A stretch of DNA of 64,000 nt from Shouchella hunanensis (GCF_028735875.1 NZ_CP117834.1:1724001-1788000), one strand, 5' to 3'. Numbered from the stretch's first letter, positions 32,972 to 44,000 are shown. Notes: generated from the letters alone by a model not told the origin. Numbers and translations are program-made.

Positions 32972-33760
32972 TTAGGTGCTTTGATTTCTTGTATACAGGC
33001 ACTCTTTATAATTAACTATTATTATGATTAGCGCAATTAGTAAATAGAATAGAGAAGTAACTGTTAAAATAGTTAGTAATTCCCCTACTTGTATGGCGAT
33101 TGTGAAATTGAAGAATTGATGGATTGAAATAGGGATTAAAAGGTTTTTATGTATAGTGAAAAAGGCTGTTATTATGATTGAAATAGCAATAATTCCAATC
33201 AAGAAAGAGAAAATATACTGCAATAAGTGTATTCCTGTATAACCTGATAGAAACCATAACGGTGTATGCCAGAACCCCCAAAAAAAGCCAACAATAATTG
33301 ATGAAATCAAAGGGTTGTAAACTTCTTGCAATTCTTTTAAAACAAATCCTCTCCATCCTAATTCTTCTCCGAGGGGTCCTAATAGTAAATTGTAACCGAA
33401 GATTATAAGTAACGAAGTCCATGAAGCAAGTAGTTGGTCATATACAGGAATGTCCCAAATGAAATAGGTTGTAAAAATACTGCAAAGCAAGACGATTATT
33501 GACATCATACTAATACTGAACATAGTAGACCATTTAATTCTCTTATTAAATTGTCTTTTAACAAATAGCCATAAATTTTCTTCAGGATAGATTCTTCGAA
33601 ACATCAACACAAAAACAAACGTTGACGTCCAAGAGGAGAGCACAATAAATAGATCAATTAGAAAATGCGACTCGAGCAAAAACATTAGGAAACCTATAAA
33701 AAGAAGAAGAACATAGAACATCATATAAGTGCTCATGATATATTCCTTAACCATTTTCAA
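32972..33760 (-). CDS. CPBP family intramembrane metalloprotease
   Basis: A 262-residue polytopic membrane protein (about eight spans) with the CPBP/Abi motifs EELGWRGF, FFWGFWHTPLW and HQFFNF. The initiation codon is either a TTG at 33760, following GGGGGTG, or the ATG eight codons downstream, following AAGGA. It is downstream of a MerR gene on the same strand with a 110-bp gap, and may be regulated by it. Proposed roles in this family include protein processing and bacteriocin self-immunity; none can be assigned here. Confidence 0.82.
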   Translation of the reverse strand: MKMVKEYIMSTYMMFYVLLLFIGFLMFLLESHFLIDLFIVLSSWTSTFVFVLMFRRIYPEENLWLFVKRQFNKRIKWSTMFSISMMSIIVLLCSIFTTYFIWDIPVYDQLLASWTSLLIIFGYNLLLGPLGEELGWRGFVLKELQEVYNPLISSIIVGFFWGFWHTPLWFLSGYTGIHLLQYIFSFLIGIIAISIIITAFFTIHKNLLIPISIHQFFNFTIAIQVGELLTILTVTSLFYLLIALIIIIVNYKECLYTRNQST

Positions 33761-33871
33761 CGTTTAAGCACCCCCATAATACTAAATAGCCAATGGAACA
33801 GTTGACGACTACTCCACTGGCTATAAGATTAAACTAGGGTGTTACGCCCAAGTCAATAAACAAATAGTATT

Positions 33872-34678
33872 TTAGTTATCAACTGGGATATATACCTCAA
33901 GAAATACCTTCTCATCATTTTCTATGTAGGTGATTAGACGGGTTTGGACAAAGGCTAGTCCTTTCGGCTTGAACCCATTTATCTCTGCCCATTCTAAAGT
34001 TGACTTAAATAATTTTTGTTTGATATCGTTAGTCCCACCTTGAAATCTACTATCTTCAACAACTGTATAAATGCATTTCTTATAGTTTAAATCGTGTTCA
34101 GCTTTATTTCCGGTGTCATGTTTCTGCCTATTTACAATATACATCTTAGAATCCAACAGACCATCTTTATCAAAAGTGAATTGTCTTATTATTTTACTTA
34201 GAATATCATCCTTAATCATATCCAAATGCTCTAAGATTGTAGGGTATTCAGGGAAAGAGTAGAAATTAGAAAAATTACCGACCACTTGGTACATTGGAAA
34301 TTCCCTGATTGAATACTTATTTAAGTGTTTCTCTATATCTTTACAAAACGACTTTGTTTCCCGTAATTTCTGAAGCATAAAGCGATCACGAGAGATTTTC
34401 CTCACTAACTCTTCCTCTTTTATTTGTAATAGAGATTCCAGTTCTTCCATTTCAGTTCCTTCTTGCAGCTTTTTAATATCTTTTAAAGACAAGCTCCTTT
34501 TCTTATAGAAGTCTGTAACAAGTAATGTATAAATATCTTTATCACGATACTGTCTATAATGATTGCGTTCATCCTGCTTTGGTTTTAGAATGCCTTGATT
34601 TTCATAATATCTAAGTGCATCTCTGGAGACGCCAATCATCTCTAACAACTCACTCGTTTTATAAGTTATTCGTTGCAT
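33872..34678 (-). CDS. MerR family regulator with GyrI-like effector domain (BltR/BmrR type)
   Basis: A 268-residue regulator: MerR winged helix at residues 3-70 (TSELLEMIGVSRDALRYYEN, HYRQYRDKDIYTLL), dimerisation helix about 80-125, then a C-terminal GyrI/BmrR-like ligand-binding domain that ends KVFLEVYIPVDN, typical of the fold. The ATG has an ATGGAGA site. The natural candidates for control are itself and the CPBP protease gene downstream. Many relatives sense hydrophobic cations or drugs. The 160 bp upstream hold no gene. Confidence 0.8.
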   Translation of the reverse strand: MQRITYKTSELLEMIGVSRDALRYYENQGILKPKQDERNHYRQYRDKDIYTLLVTDFYKKRSLSLKDIKKLQEGTEMEELESLLQIKEEELVRKISRDRFMLQKLRETKSFCKDIEKHLNKYSIREFPMYQVVGNFSNFYSFPEYPTILEHLDMIKDDILSKIIRQFTFDKDGLLDSKMYIVNRQKHDTGNKAEHDLNYKKCIYTVVEDSRFQGGTNDIKQKLFKSTLEWAEINGFKPKGLAFVQTRLITYIENDEKVFLEVYIPVDN

Positions 34679-34840
34679 GTGTATTTCTCCATTTTCTATT
34701 AGGATAACTACTATACTATCTTGACCGTTTCTGAACTTCTCGCCAGTTAATCGTTTGTGGATTTCCTTTTTTATTTCATACCCTGTTGATCCATCAGGTT
34801 ATTTGGGAAGGTCGGAGTGGCCACTTTTGTTTTTATGTAT

Positions 34841-35278
34841 TTATAAAGGTAAACTCATTGAAACGGTTCGTATGTTGAATCCCATTTTCTCATAAAGCTT
34901 AATAGCATTATTTCCTAAAAACGCACTTAAACGTACTTCGGTATGCCCTTCGTCTCTTAGCTGTGCTATAGCTGCTGTCATCAGATGTTTACCCAACCCT
35001 TTTCCTCTAAACGCCTGTATTATGAAAAGTTCGTAAATAAATCCATGCCTACTATCTGTAAATAGGTCTGTACTGGTGCCAACTAGTATCCAACCAATGA
35101 CTCTACCATTATCTACTGCCGCTAAATAATAGCTTCCTTTTATTAAAAGTGATCGAATTAGTTGTTCGCTTTTTTCCGCTGTAGGTTTTGCTGTACCTAA
35201 CGTGCCATCAGACACAGCTTGTGGGGAGAGGGATATGATTGTCTCAATTTCTTGATTAGTGGGTCTTCTAATTTCCAT
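34841..35278 (-). CDS. GNAT family N-acetyltransferase
   Basis: About 145 residues. The acetyl-CoA binding loop is QAFRGKGLGKHL after FIYELFIIQ, and the C-terminal VRLSAFLGNNAIKLYEKMGF is characteristic. An in-frame ATG at 35320 would add 14 basic residues but lacks a ribosome site. One of three acetyltransferase genes in a row on this strand (with those at 35343 and 35997), all different in sequence. Acceptor unknown. Confidence 0.82.
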   Translation of the reverse strand: MEIRRPTNQEIETIISLSPQAVSDGTLGTAKPTAEKSEQLIRSLLIKGSYYLAAVDNGRVIGWILVGTSTDLFTDSRHGFIYELFIIQAFRGKGLGKHLMTAAIAQLRDEGHTEVRLSAFLGNNAIKLYEKMGFNIRTVSMSLPL

Positions 35279-35342
35279 CGTTAAACCACATCTTTCTTTT
35301 TTTGACTTCGCTTTGTGCATAGACTTTTTATTTTATGATTCG

Positions 35343-35846
35343 TTAGAGCTTGCGAACATACCGCAAAGATATGTAGGTGTCATTATTAGAATTGCCATAG
35401 CTATCTTGTTCATGTATACATGAAAATCCCTTTGCTTCATAAAACGGAATTCCTTTATGATTTCCTTTTTGAACGAGTACATATTGCTTGAGTGCCCCTA
35501 AGTTCTTTTGTTGTTCAGATATCGTATCGAGTATTTTCGAGCCGATTCCTTCGCCTCTTCTATCCGGTTTAAGGTACAAAACAAATAATTCTGTGTTCTC
35601 ATCATCGAGCATCCCACCAGCTCCGGCACCTATTACATTACCCTCTTCAACTGCAATAAAGTAGCCACCCCATTTTTTATTCACGGTAGTCACTTCTTTC
35701 AATATGCTTTCATAGTTATAAAATTCCCTAATGATTCGAGCCATATATTCTTTAGAAAAAATGTCGCGATACGTCGCTTTGTAACCTAACGTACATACAT
35801 CCATAATTCCTTGAATATGGTTTATATCTGCTTGTACAATCCTCAC
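35343..35846 (-). CDS. GNAT family N-acetyltransferase
   Basis: A 167-residue GNAT enzyme with acetyl-CoA loop RRGEGIGSKIL following LFVLYLKPD, and the end QKGNHKGIPFYEAKGF. The GTG start follows AAGGAG. It lies 65 bp upstream (in transcription order) of the previous acetyltransferase and may be co-transcribed with it. Similar proteins acetylate small amines or antibiotics; no specific assignment is possible. Confidence 0.83.
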   Translation of the reverse strand: MRIVQADINHIQGIMDVCTLGYKATYRDIFSKEYMARIIREFYNYESILKEVTTVNKKWGGYFIAVEEGNVIGAGAGGMLDDENTELFVLYLKPDRRGEGIGSKILDTISEQQKNLGALKQYVLVQKGNHKGIPFYEAKGFSCIHEQDSYGNSNNDTYISLRYVRKL

Positions 35847-35996
35847 TTTTCATCTCCTTACTTCTCCTTGGCTATAAACAGGATTTTGGATTTACGATTT
35901 TTCTCGTCTTCAATATTTTCCTTTTATCTGACATCATTTTTATATTGTTGCAAGCCCTTCAAAAGCCATGAGGCTAATAGAAAGGAAGGCACGTAC

Positions 35997-36812
35997 TTAT
36001 TCTCCAACCCAAATTGCCTTGGTATAAGCAATATTCAATCCCGCTCTCTCCATATTGTTTTGACTGGGGGAACCAAATGAAGCCTGTCCCACAATGAAAT
36101 GGCATCTTTGTCGTTGTGCTTGGTAGATCCGGTGTTTTATTAAAGCGCTATGAATGCCTTTATTTCGTAGATGTGGCAATGTAGCCGCGGCAGCTAAAGT
36201 AGCGATCCCGTCTTTTGTAAACAAAACGCCTATTCCAGCGGGTTCGTTTTGATAGCTAGCTATGTAAAAATCCCAATTTTTGAGGTGATGAAGTATTTTA
36301 TTATTTTGTGCGATGCCAGCTGTTAAGAATGCGGGCAGTTGGAACCCTTTTGCGTATATTTCTGCATAGGTATCAAATTCGTCTTTTTCTAATTTACGAA
36401 CATTCATCATCTTTTCAGTAAATTCATTACATGTTTCAATTGCATTGGTCAAGGGAGTATAAAGAGTTGTATGAAAACCATTATGAAAATAACCGGCTTT
36501 ATTTAGGGAAGTTAGCAATTCTGATGATGTATGAGCCGGAGTTAATTCAAATCGAATTGGAATCTTTTTTTTCTTATAAAAATCGACGATTTTATCTAGC
36601 TGTTCTTCGTCGCCATCTTGCAATCCTTTTACTGTATTAAAGGAAGGTCCTGGTATGTTCTTGGCCGTAAATGCTGTGGCATTCCCAAACTTCTGGATCT
36701 CTACGTCCATTGGGTTTCCTTTAATTTTTTGAATTTCAGAAAGTCGAGAACGCAGCATGTCAATTTCTGAGGTTTCTACTTGAACAGCTAATGCCTCATT
36801 CATTATGCTCAT
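35997..36812 (-). CDS. GNAT family protein with long N-terminal domain
   Basis: A 271-residue protein. The first 130 residues are an acetyltransferase-like N-terminal half (FYKKKKIPIRFELTP), and the second half a complete GNAT fold with EPAGIGVLFTKDGIATLAAA and TLPHLRNKGIHSALIKHRI as the acetyl-CoA loop. The size fits the two-module GNAT proteins seen in Bacilli. A GGAGAGTG site precedes the ATG. Function unknown. Confidence 0.8.
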   Translation of the reverse strand: MSIMNEALAVQVETSEIDMLRSRLSEIQKIKGNPMDVEIQKFGNATAFTAKNIPGPSFNTVKGLQDGDEEQLDKIVDFYKKKKIPIRFELTPAHTSSELLTSLNKAGYFHNGFHTTLYTPLTNAIETCNEFTEKMMNVRKLEKDEFDTYAEIYAKGFQLPAFLTAGIAQNNKILHHLKNWDFYIASYQNEPAGIGVLFTKDGIATLAAAATLPHLRNKGIHSALIKHRIYQAQRQRCHFIVGQASFGSPSQNNMERAGLNIAYTKAIWVGE

Positions 36813-37111
36813 GTAAATTCACTCTCCATATCTAACTTGTTTGTACATCGGCAGACAATAAATGTGCACGTGCGACGGTTCTTTAGTAATGTCACGTAGT
36901 ACATTCATCATGAGAGTAGTGTTCTTTCAATACTCATTTCCTCATAATAAATATAAAACCCGTTGGTAGTAGATTGCACTTCTACTTAAATTCATACCAA
37001 CTTGTTTAGTTCTGTTACAGGTTAGAGAATTCCTTCTTGTATTTAAAATCCCTTTTCAAAAAAGACTTTGTCCCGTTTATAAACTGTTTAGAAGAGAGGA
37101 ATCATCCATGT

Positions 37112-37276
37112 TTAAAAAATGAGTTGAACAAATTACTCAGTTTGATTTTAAGGCATACACCAGAAAAGATAGGGCTTAAGTTAGATGAGAGTGGCTATGT
37201 GAATGTCAATGATCTTCTCGAGGGAAAAAAAAAGTGGCAGAAGGTACCCAGTCAATATTGTGAGGTCATCAGGTAG
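37112..37276 (+). pseudogene. Collapsed kptA copy (internal deletion)
   Basis: The first 35 or so codons match the N terminus of kptA ([33 protein letters not shown]) and are fused in frame to its last dozen codons ([12 protein letters not shown]). The intact gene at 23315 has about 125 codons between these parts, including the catalytic RANQGHS and HGTS motifs; these are gone here. It cannot be an active phosphotransferase. A longer open frame from 37037 exists but its upstream part is not homologous. The stretch 36813-37111 shows nothing else. Confidence 0.8.
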
Positions 37277-37389
37277 GTTAAGGACAAATGGTTTGCATGT
37301 TAATGTTGAAATAGCCCCTCCATATTGCTCGTTAGTTATTAAAGAAGAGGACACACCTTGTTTTGTGAATCGCATGGATAAAATCTTAG

Positions 37390-37656
37390 CTACTTAGGCA
37401 AATCATCCAGTTTTTTTTGTAATACTTGTATTTGATTTTCCATTGACTTTATACGATTTTCTTGTTCATTGTTTTTTGAGGTTTGCGTTAGATTTTCTTG
37501 GAGTGATTCTTCAATAGCGATTTTTGCTGCGAAGGTAGCAATAGCGTCACCTAAAGTTGTCAATATTCCCCCTAACAATGCGAGTTTTAAGCTCATCGCT
37601 AAATTATCTTCTTCTTGATTCGGTTTTTGATTAGAAGGGTTAGCTCTTCTCATCAT
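37390..37656 (-). CDS. Small protein with hydrophobic helix and coiled coil
   Basis: An 88-residue protein: polar N-terminal tail, a hydrophobic Ala/Gly/Leu-rich helix (about residues 22-48), then a polar coiled coil (about 55-85; IKSMENQIQVLQKKLDDL). A GGAGGT site precedes the ATG. It resembles small membrane-associated proteins of Bacillus with an unnamed family; no function assigned. Confidence 0.6.
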   Translation of the reverse strand: MMRRANPSNQKPNQEEDNLAMSLKLALLGGILTTLGDAIATFAAKIAIEESLQENLTQTSKNNEQENRIKSMENQIQVLQKKLDDLPK

Positions 37657-37747
37657 AGCGAGAACCTCCGTTTTCTTAATAATTATTTATAGTATATTCT
37701 TAACAGCCCAAGGTGTTCCAAAATAAACGATGTAGTAAAAAGTATTT

Positions 37748-38455
37748 TCACTCTAAATCTTTAGGGTGTCTTAATTGGTTCTCATAAGTATTGATAAATA
37801 ATTTATTTGTGGCTGAAATGACAGCGTAAAACACATCTTTGTGTTTAAGGTTTCTTTTTTCTAATTCATTCGACAACCATTCCTCTTGAATCTTATTTTC
37901 TTTCAAGTTCTTATCTAATACTTTTCCATCCATAATCAATTCTACAGGTAATCGATTTTTCTTTAATGGGGCCTGTACATCTTGCTTAGTTACATCTTGA
38001 TATTCGGGTTTTTTTAATACGTTAATTTTTCCATTTGTTTCAACGATTGCATATAAAACTTCTTCGATATTAAAGACGTTTCGTTCTCTTAACAATTGGT
38101 TTAGCTCGTTTAAATTATATCTTGCTTTTCGCATGTTTTTTTCGAGGATCTGCCCATTTTCAATGACCACAGTAGGATTCCCCGTGATCCAACGTCTTGC
38201 TCGATAGGATTTTAACGAAATATAGGAAGTCAAAATACTCACAGCGACGAAAATACTAAAAGCTAATATGGAATGATGGATTTTAACTGATAAATTGAAC
38301 GATAGATTAGCCGTAATGGCTCCAATGGAGATGGCAATAATAAAATCGAGGACATTCATTTGAGAAATGGTCTGCTTGCCTAGAAAGCGAGCGCCTATTA
38401 AGAGAATTGAAAATGCTAAAAAAGAGCGAATGATAATTTCCACATGTTCAGACAT
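37748..38455 (-). CDS. DUF421 (YetF/YrbG-type) membrane protein
   Basis: About 235 residues: three N-terminal spans (LAFSILLIGARFLGK, MNVLDFIIAISIGAITANL, LAFSIFVAVSILTSY) and two YetF-type cytoplasmic repeats, ending with VFYAVISATNKLFINTY. The RFLGKQTISQMNVLDF stretch is the family signature. I choose the ATG at 38455 after CTGGAG; an ATG at 38494 lacks a ribosome site. YetF homologues are spore-associated or of unknown function. Confidence 0.85.
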   Translation of the reverse strand: MSEHVEIIIRSFLAFSILLIGARFLGKQTISQMNVLDFIIAISIGAITANLSFNLSVKIHHSILAFSIFVAVSILTSYISLKSYRARRWITGNPTVVIENGQILEKNMRKARYNLNELNQLLRERNVFNIEEVLYAIVETNGKINVLKKPEYQDVTKQDVQAPLKKNRLPVELIMDGKVLDKNLKENKIQEEWLSNELEKRNLKHKDVFYAVISATNKLFINTYENQLRHPKDLE

Positions 38456-38750
38456 GATTGTACTCCAGTTTGTTTTTAATACTAGAATATCCATATGGTC
38501 AAAGAGCTATTCAGTTGAATTTCCTTTTTAGGCTGTGTTCGTTTCTATGAGAACTGTTGTCGTCTTCAGACTTTATTAAGACCGTAACAAACGGTTCCTT
38601 GTAATGAAGACCTTAATGGAAAAAACCATTGCCGATAACTTTATTAAGAAGGTAATGCTGCATAGAATGCTTGATAGAGAAACGGTAATGGTGGTGTTAA
38701 AAATTTGTTTTTCATAAAAAGAGCTTACCTCGTTTATTGAGGCAAGCTTT

Positions 38751-39533
38751 TTAGCGGAAGGAAGTGTGACGCTTTTCGTACCACAATTTGTATGCATGGA
38801 GTAATGAAAGGAATGTAGAGGAATCAATTGTTTCTACTTTGTATACATACTGAAGCTCTTGAATGATGGAATCATTAGGAAAGTAGGCCTCTAGAATGTT
38901 CAATTGATCTTGTATAGTGGTTGCCCAGCTTTCATCCTCCACATTTATTGTTAAATAGGTACCGCGTATCATTTTCTTAATCATGCTTTGCTTTTCTAAT
39001 GCTGAAGTTTTAGTCCCACTCTTCAATGTATCCATAAAACGATTCGTTTGCGGCATAAGATCTTTATTTAACGAGCTGCTGATAAATTTATTGGGCTTCA
39101 TCACTGGGAATTGAGTAGAAAGGTCTTCACCATGTATACAACAACACATATGTTTTAACCAAAATCCCCACTCATAATAGTTATCGGGATGGAGCGCCTC
39201 CTTTACTTCGCCCATATCGTAATCAACTTTGGTCAGTTGCTTATATTCTTTAAGTAGTTCGGAAGTTTCTGCATGAATTCTATTTTTTGTGGTCGAGCTA
39301 ATAGGAGAATATAAGATAACGGTTAAATCTAAATCTGATTTAAAGGGGATCGCTTCCCCTCGTGCAACACTGCCATATACATACATGCTATGTACGTTTT
39401 CCCCTAAACGATTTAGTAGTAATTGAAGTAGGGTGTGTAGTATAGGCTTGATATGCTCCTGTAATTTATTTAGATGAGTCGGATTCACGATATACCCGTT
39501 TTGGTCAGTACCCATCCTAGTTGGTAATTTCAT
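38751..39533 (-). CDS. Nucleotidyltransferase-domain protein (aminoglycoside adenylyltransferase-like)
   Basis: A 260-residue protein. Residues 45-75 contain the polymerase-beta-type motif GSVARGEA...SDLDLTVIL (GS...RG plus DxD), the metal-binding core of Pol beta nucleotidyltransferases. The rest is helical, resembling the C-terminal DUF4111 helper of AadA-type enzymes, but the similarity is weak to me. A GGGGTGA site precedes the ATG. Antibiotic modification is possible; housekeeping function is equally possible. Confidence 0.72.
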   Translation of the reverse strand: MKLPTRMGTDQNGYIVNPTHLNKLQEHIKPILHTLLQLLLNRLGENVHSMYVYGSVARGEAIPFKSDLDLTVILYSPISSTTKNRIHAETSELLKEYKQLTKVDYDMGEVKEALHPDNYYEWGFWLKHMCCCIHGEDLSTQFPVMKPNKFISSSLNKDLMPQTNRFMDTLKSGTKTSALEKQSMIKKMIRGTYLTINVEDESWATTIQDQLNILEAYFPNDSIIQELQYVYKVETIDSSTFLSLLHAYKLWYEKRHTSFR

Positions 39534-39819
39534 ACGCTCACCCCTTTGTAATGTAGCGGTACATTCTCTACTTACTACCTAATTCGTGTTCGAGCTGGTA
39601 GCGACAACGTTTTACTTTATTATAAGCCATATGTAAACCGTTTGATTCGAAAAGTGCCGATAGTGCTTCAGCTCGTTTGGACATCTTTCTGTCCTATTTA
39701 AAAGCGATTTGCAAATGACGTAGTGTTAGTGGACAAGTGATTGAGCTAAAAAGAAGTTTCAAAAATTGAAAAAAGGCTATGTTCTAATGGATAACTAATT
39801 TTTGAAAGGTTTGGTATTT

Positions 39820-40452
39820 ATGAAGAAAACGACAACGTTGATGGTTACATCTATTTTTGCTGCGGGCTCACTATTGTTTGCGGCTTGCAGTGATTCAGAT
39901 GTAAATCAAGAACCTGCTGAAGAGAACACTTCCAATCAAGGGAACACAGATGAAAATGAACATACTCAAACGAATGATGAAGAGGATGAGACTATTGGTG
40001 AAAACGATGGAGAGGACCAAATGGATTTGAAGGTTGGAGACACAGCGATTATGCACAGTAATATCTCTTCTTTTGAATTTACGCTGAACAGTGTTGAGAT
40101 GGTTGATGAAGTGGACGGTGAAATGTCCGATTTAGACGCTTTTGTCGCTGCTTCCATTACGATTAAAAATATTGGTGATGAACCCATTGATGCAAAAGAA
40201 AATGCTGGTTTATTTGAATACACGGCTGACCTTGACGGGTCTGGTTTCGGTGATGAAGCTGAATATACTGAGGATTATCAGGATGGTGCCGTTGAAGGGG
40301 AATTAGCTCCTGGAGAAGAGGTTACAGGCACCGCTTTGTATACGAGCTACATAGATGATGAGAATTACATTCGTGTAAAAGCTGGAACGGCTGCGACTGG
40401 ATTAATTAATAACGCTGTCTTTACTTTTAGTGAGGATGAGTTGATCAAATAA
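39820..40452 (+). CDS. DUF4352-like lipoprotein
   Basis: A 210-residue lipoprotein: signal peptide, lipobox LFAAC, an acidic Glu/Asn/Asp linker (about 28-70), then an immunoglobulin-like domain with DTAIMHSNISSFEFTLNSVE and VAASITIKNIGDEPIDAKE, typical of DUF4352 (telokin-like) surface lipoproteins. The ATG at 39820 follows GAAAGG; the in-frame TTG at 39802 includes this site. A terminator follows. Located upstream of the big surface protein gene but separated by terminator and promoter. The 290-bp gap before the gene shows no other feature. Confidence 0.75.
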   Translation: MKKTTTLMVTSIFAAGSLLFAACSDSDVNQEPAEENTSNQGNTDENEHTQTNDEEDETIGENDGEDQMDLKVGDTAIMHSNISSFEFTLNSVEMVDEVDGEMSDLDAFVAASITIKNIGDEPIDAKENAGLFEYTADLDGSGFGDEAEYTEDYQDGAVEGELAPGEEVTGTALYTSYIDDENYIRVKAGTAATGLINNAVFTFSEDELIK

Positions 40453-40464
40453 AATATTCCTATT

Positions 40465-40490
40465 AAGCCCTTGCATGCAAGGGCTTTTTT
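40465..40490 (+). terminator. Terminator after the DUF4352 lipoprotein gene
   Basis: AAGCCCTTGCATGCAAGGGCTTTTTT: perfect palindrome with T run, 13 bp after the stop codon. Confidence 0.88.
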
Positions 40491-40912
40491 GTGCGTGATC
40501 ATCCGTTTCCTTGAAAAATGGAGAGGGAGTTAGGGTTACTTCAAAAAGACGCTCACATGTTAGTGTTGGTGAATTATCGCTTTCCAATGGTGGAGAATGC
40601 CACCGACGATTAGAGCACGCGTTCTTAACAGGATAAAAAGAGATAAAGTTAATAGGTCTAAAGCTTCTCTTGATTTACTTTTATTATTTCCGTTTGTAAA
40701 TAATAAACAATTTTCAATAAATAGGTCTTTTTATCCAATTCATATAATGACTGAGTTGAATGTGTAATTAGTAGCAAAACGATTGATCTATCGTAAAGTC
40801 TTGCATACTAGTAAATTTTTCTTATTATTGTAGAAATAAATCTTTAGATCTATTTAAAATCCTTGTTATTACAATCGTTTTAGTATAATATTTCGATTTA
40901 TCATTCTATAAT

Positions 40913-40940
40913 TTGACAGATTGTTTAACGGTGCTATGAT
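40913..40940 (+). promoter_or_regulatory. Sigma-A-type promoter of the surface protein gene
   Basis: TTGACA (40913-40918), 16-bp spacer, TATGAT (40935-40940), about 90 bp before the surface protein ATG. The 580 bp between the preceding gene and the start otherwise show only AT-rich sequence without a gene. Confidence 0.65.
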
Positions 40941-41032
40941 TTGTGTAAATATATGGACTAAAAATGCACCTTTTGACGTTTAATCGTATTTATTGTCCTA
41001 TATATTACTAATTTAATTTTGGGGAGGGTTAT

Positions 41033-44000
41033 ATGAGAAGACAGAAAGGGGTCAAAAAAAGTTTTATTGTTATTCTTATTTTCTTAATTCTTTTTTCGCC
41101 ATATGGACAAATTGGTTTAACACAGGCTTCGGAAAGAGAATTCAATGAGGAAGTAGATATCTCTGTTCAAGGGGTACCAACAGAAGAACAGGTTATTCTT
41201 AATGTCGAAACGACCTATTCTAATTTGGTTAATTTGGAGTTTATTCTTCCAGATGGAATCAAATATGATGAAGAGAGTACAAAAGCGTTAAAGTCCGATA
41301 GTACGATGATCTATAATAACGAGGAAAATAGTTTAAATATTCATAAAGAAGAATTGTCTCCTCTATCTGCGACTATCATTTTAACTGGTTTTAATGTAGG
41401 TGAGAATAGTCTAGAAGTTAGAGGTCATCTTAATGATGGCAGTACGGAGAGTCTTGACTTTTTTGTGACAGTGGAATCAGATCCTTCCGATGCAGATGAA
41501 GGCTTAAAAGAATCTGGTACGGAAGAGAATAAGGAAAACAATTCGGACCAATCAGACGCAAGTCGCTCTGGTGACGATGAAGGTGTAGAAGAAGCTAACC
41601 CTGAAAGTGACAAGTCCGAGGAATCAAGCGACGTGAATTCAGAAGACTCCTCTTCAGAAGAAGAGTCTAAGCAACAAAAAGAAACAAATCAAGGTGAAGA
41701 TGGGAATGATGATCAGGACGAGCCTATTTTTAAACCAATGGTGGGAGATCTAAACGTAGATATTGATGTTTCGCCGTTAAATGCTAATGTTCTTGCAGGA
41801 AACGATGCAGCATATAAGCTGGTTTTTAAAACAACAGGTTCTATCACAGAGTACACAAATGCCATCATAATAGTTGATCTACCACTTTCAAGTGAAGTGA
41901 ATTTTAATCAATCATTATCAGAATTAAGAATAGCTGGTGTAGAGCCAACTTTTGATTCTGAATCAAGCCAATTAATCTATCAATTTGACACGTTACAAGC
42001 CGGTCAAACCTATGAAAATATTATTAAATTGCAAACAACGAATGGTTTGATAGCAAGTGGCACAGAGTTAGATGTGCAAGCATCTTTTCAAGCAGATCAA
42101 TTTGAACCAGTACAAGATTTAGCAACTGTCGTTATTGATGCATCAACCACAATCTCTGCTTCTAAGCGATATACGGAAGCTAGGGGGAATGATCGGAATA
42201 TACCAATTCCTAATTCGCAAACAGTTTGGGAAATGAACGTAGATATCCCTAAAACTAATATTGGCCAAAATTATTTGGAGCCGGGCTCTCAGATTACCGT
42301 AGTCGATACGCTGCCAAATGGTCTATCCTATCAATCTACCATTACAGGTCCTGAGCCAGAACAAAATGGTAATACTTTAGTATGGACATTTGAAGCGCCT
42401 AGCATTGAAGAGCAAGCAGCTGCAGAAGACACACTGTTTAACACTGAGTTAGAAGTCGTCTTAACAGTAGGTCGTAACACAGTTGATCAAACATTAACGA
42501 ATCATGTTGATGTAAGCGCTAAATTTATTGGAGAAGATAATGAAAACTCAGTAAATGCTAACCACAGTGTCACGATTGCTGATTCTGATAAGGCGACTGG
42601 TGAGATAAGAGGAAGTGTGTTTATTCCTGGACATATCGGTCCTATCGATGAAAGAGGGAATATTGGTTCAAATACGAATAGAGACCCGAATCCTCTTGTT
42701 TATGACGATGCACTATTAGCCTTTTATCATAATATTTCTCCTTTACATGAAAGTAATGAAGGAGATTTTAGAGCGTATACAACTGTGATGAACATTGATG
42801 AGAATTTAGTTTTCAAAGAAATGAGAACAGGGGGATCAGGGGCTAGATTTATATATAGACCCACAAACCAATTCCCAGAGGGTGTTCCATTTTTAGATCC
42901 CCCTCGATTTAATATTGAGGCAGACGTGAATGGAGAAAGACTAGTTTTAATTGAAGATGCTGAGATTAGAAGAATTTACACTAGAAATGACTTAGGAATT
43001 GAAGCAGATGCAAGAGTAAGTGCTATCTATCTAAATTTCACACATGCTCCTAGTGGAATGGGTGGGGCTCATCCAACATACTATTTTGATGTAGAACCGG
43101 GCTACGTTGGGAGTGTAACAAATGAATTTGATGTGTTCGGTATCGGGGGCGAAGGGACAAGTTTCGGTAAGGGCACGAATGGCAGGCACTATGGATCAAA
43201 CACAATTGCCACTCCACGTTCTGCACAAATTGCTCCACGACCAACTGATCAACCACCGATTGCTACGGTTGATGTAGAGTTAACGAATCACCAAGGATCC
43301 TATGTTGATTTTGGTGATAACCGTATGCGTGTAAACTTAAACACGGAGAATAGTTCTACGTTGGCTATGAGTGAACCATTAGAAGCCGTGGTCTTGTTAC
43401 CACCTGGTGTAACGATCTCCGATGATCCAGACGCTGAATTTATCGATGCGGATGGAAATGCTTCAGATGGAACATATGAAATTGTAAGTGATAATTACAA
43501 TGATACAGGGCGACAGCTGGTCAAGTTTAATTGGACTGATCGATTATTAAGACCAAGCAACAATCTAACTTCTGAGATTACTATCCAGATTAATGAAGGT
43601 GCATCAAATGTACTCTCATTCGATGTGTATGGATTCTCTGGAGATGAGGAATTAACTGTTCCATCTGTTGATAATCCAGGACTTACGGATACCATTTTAC
43701 AAACAGATGTTGAGGATTTAAATGGAAACGGAAGTACAGATCAACCGCGTTTGAAATCAGGGAACGAATATTATATGAGCGGACAGTATAATATCCAAAC
43801 TGAGAAACTTGTCAGAGGAGAATTAGATGATGAGTTTACTACGTTTGGAAGAACGGTTCCTGGAGGGGCCATTGACTATCAATTAACCCTAACGAATACA
43901 ACAGGAAGTACGATTTCTACGATGACATTAATGGATGTTTTACCATCTGTTGGTGATTTAGGGATTACTGATAATATTGATCGTGGTAGTCAATTCACGC

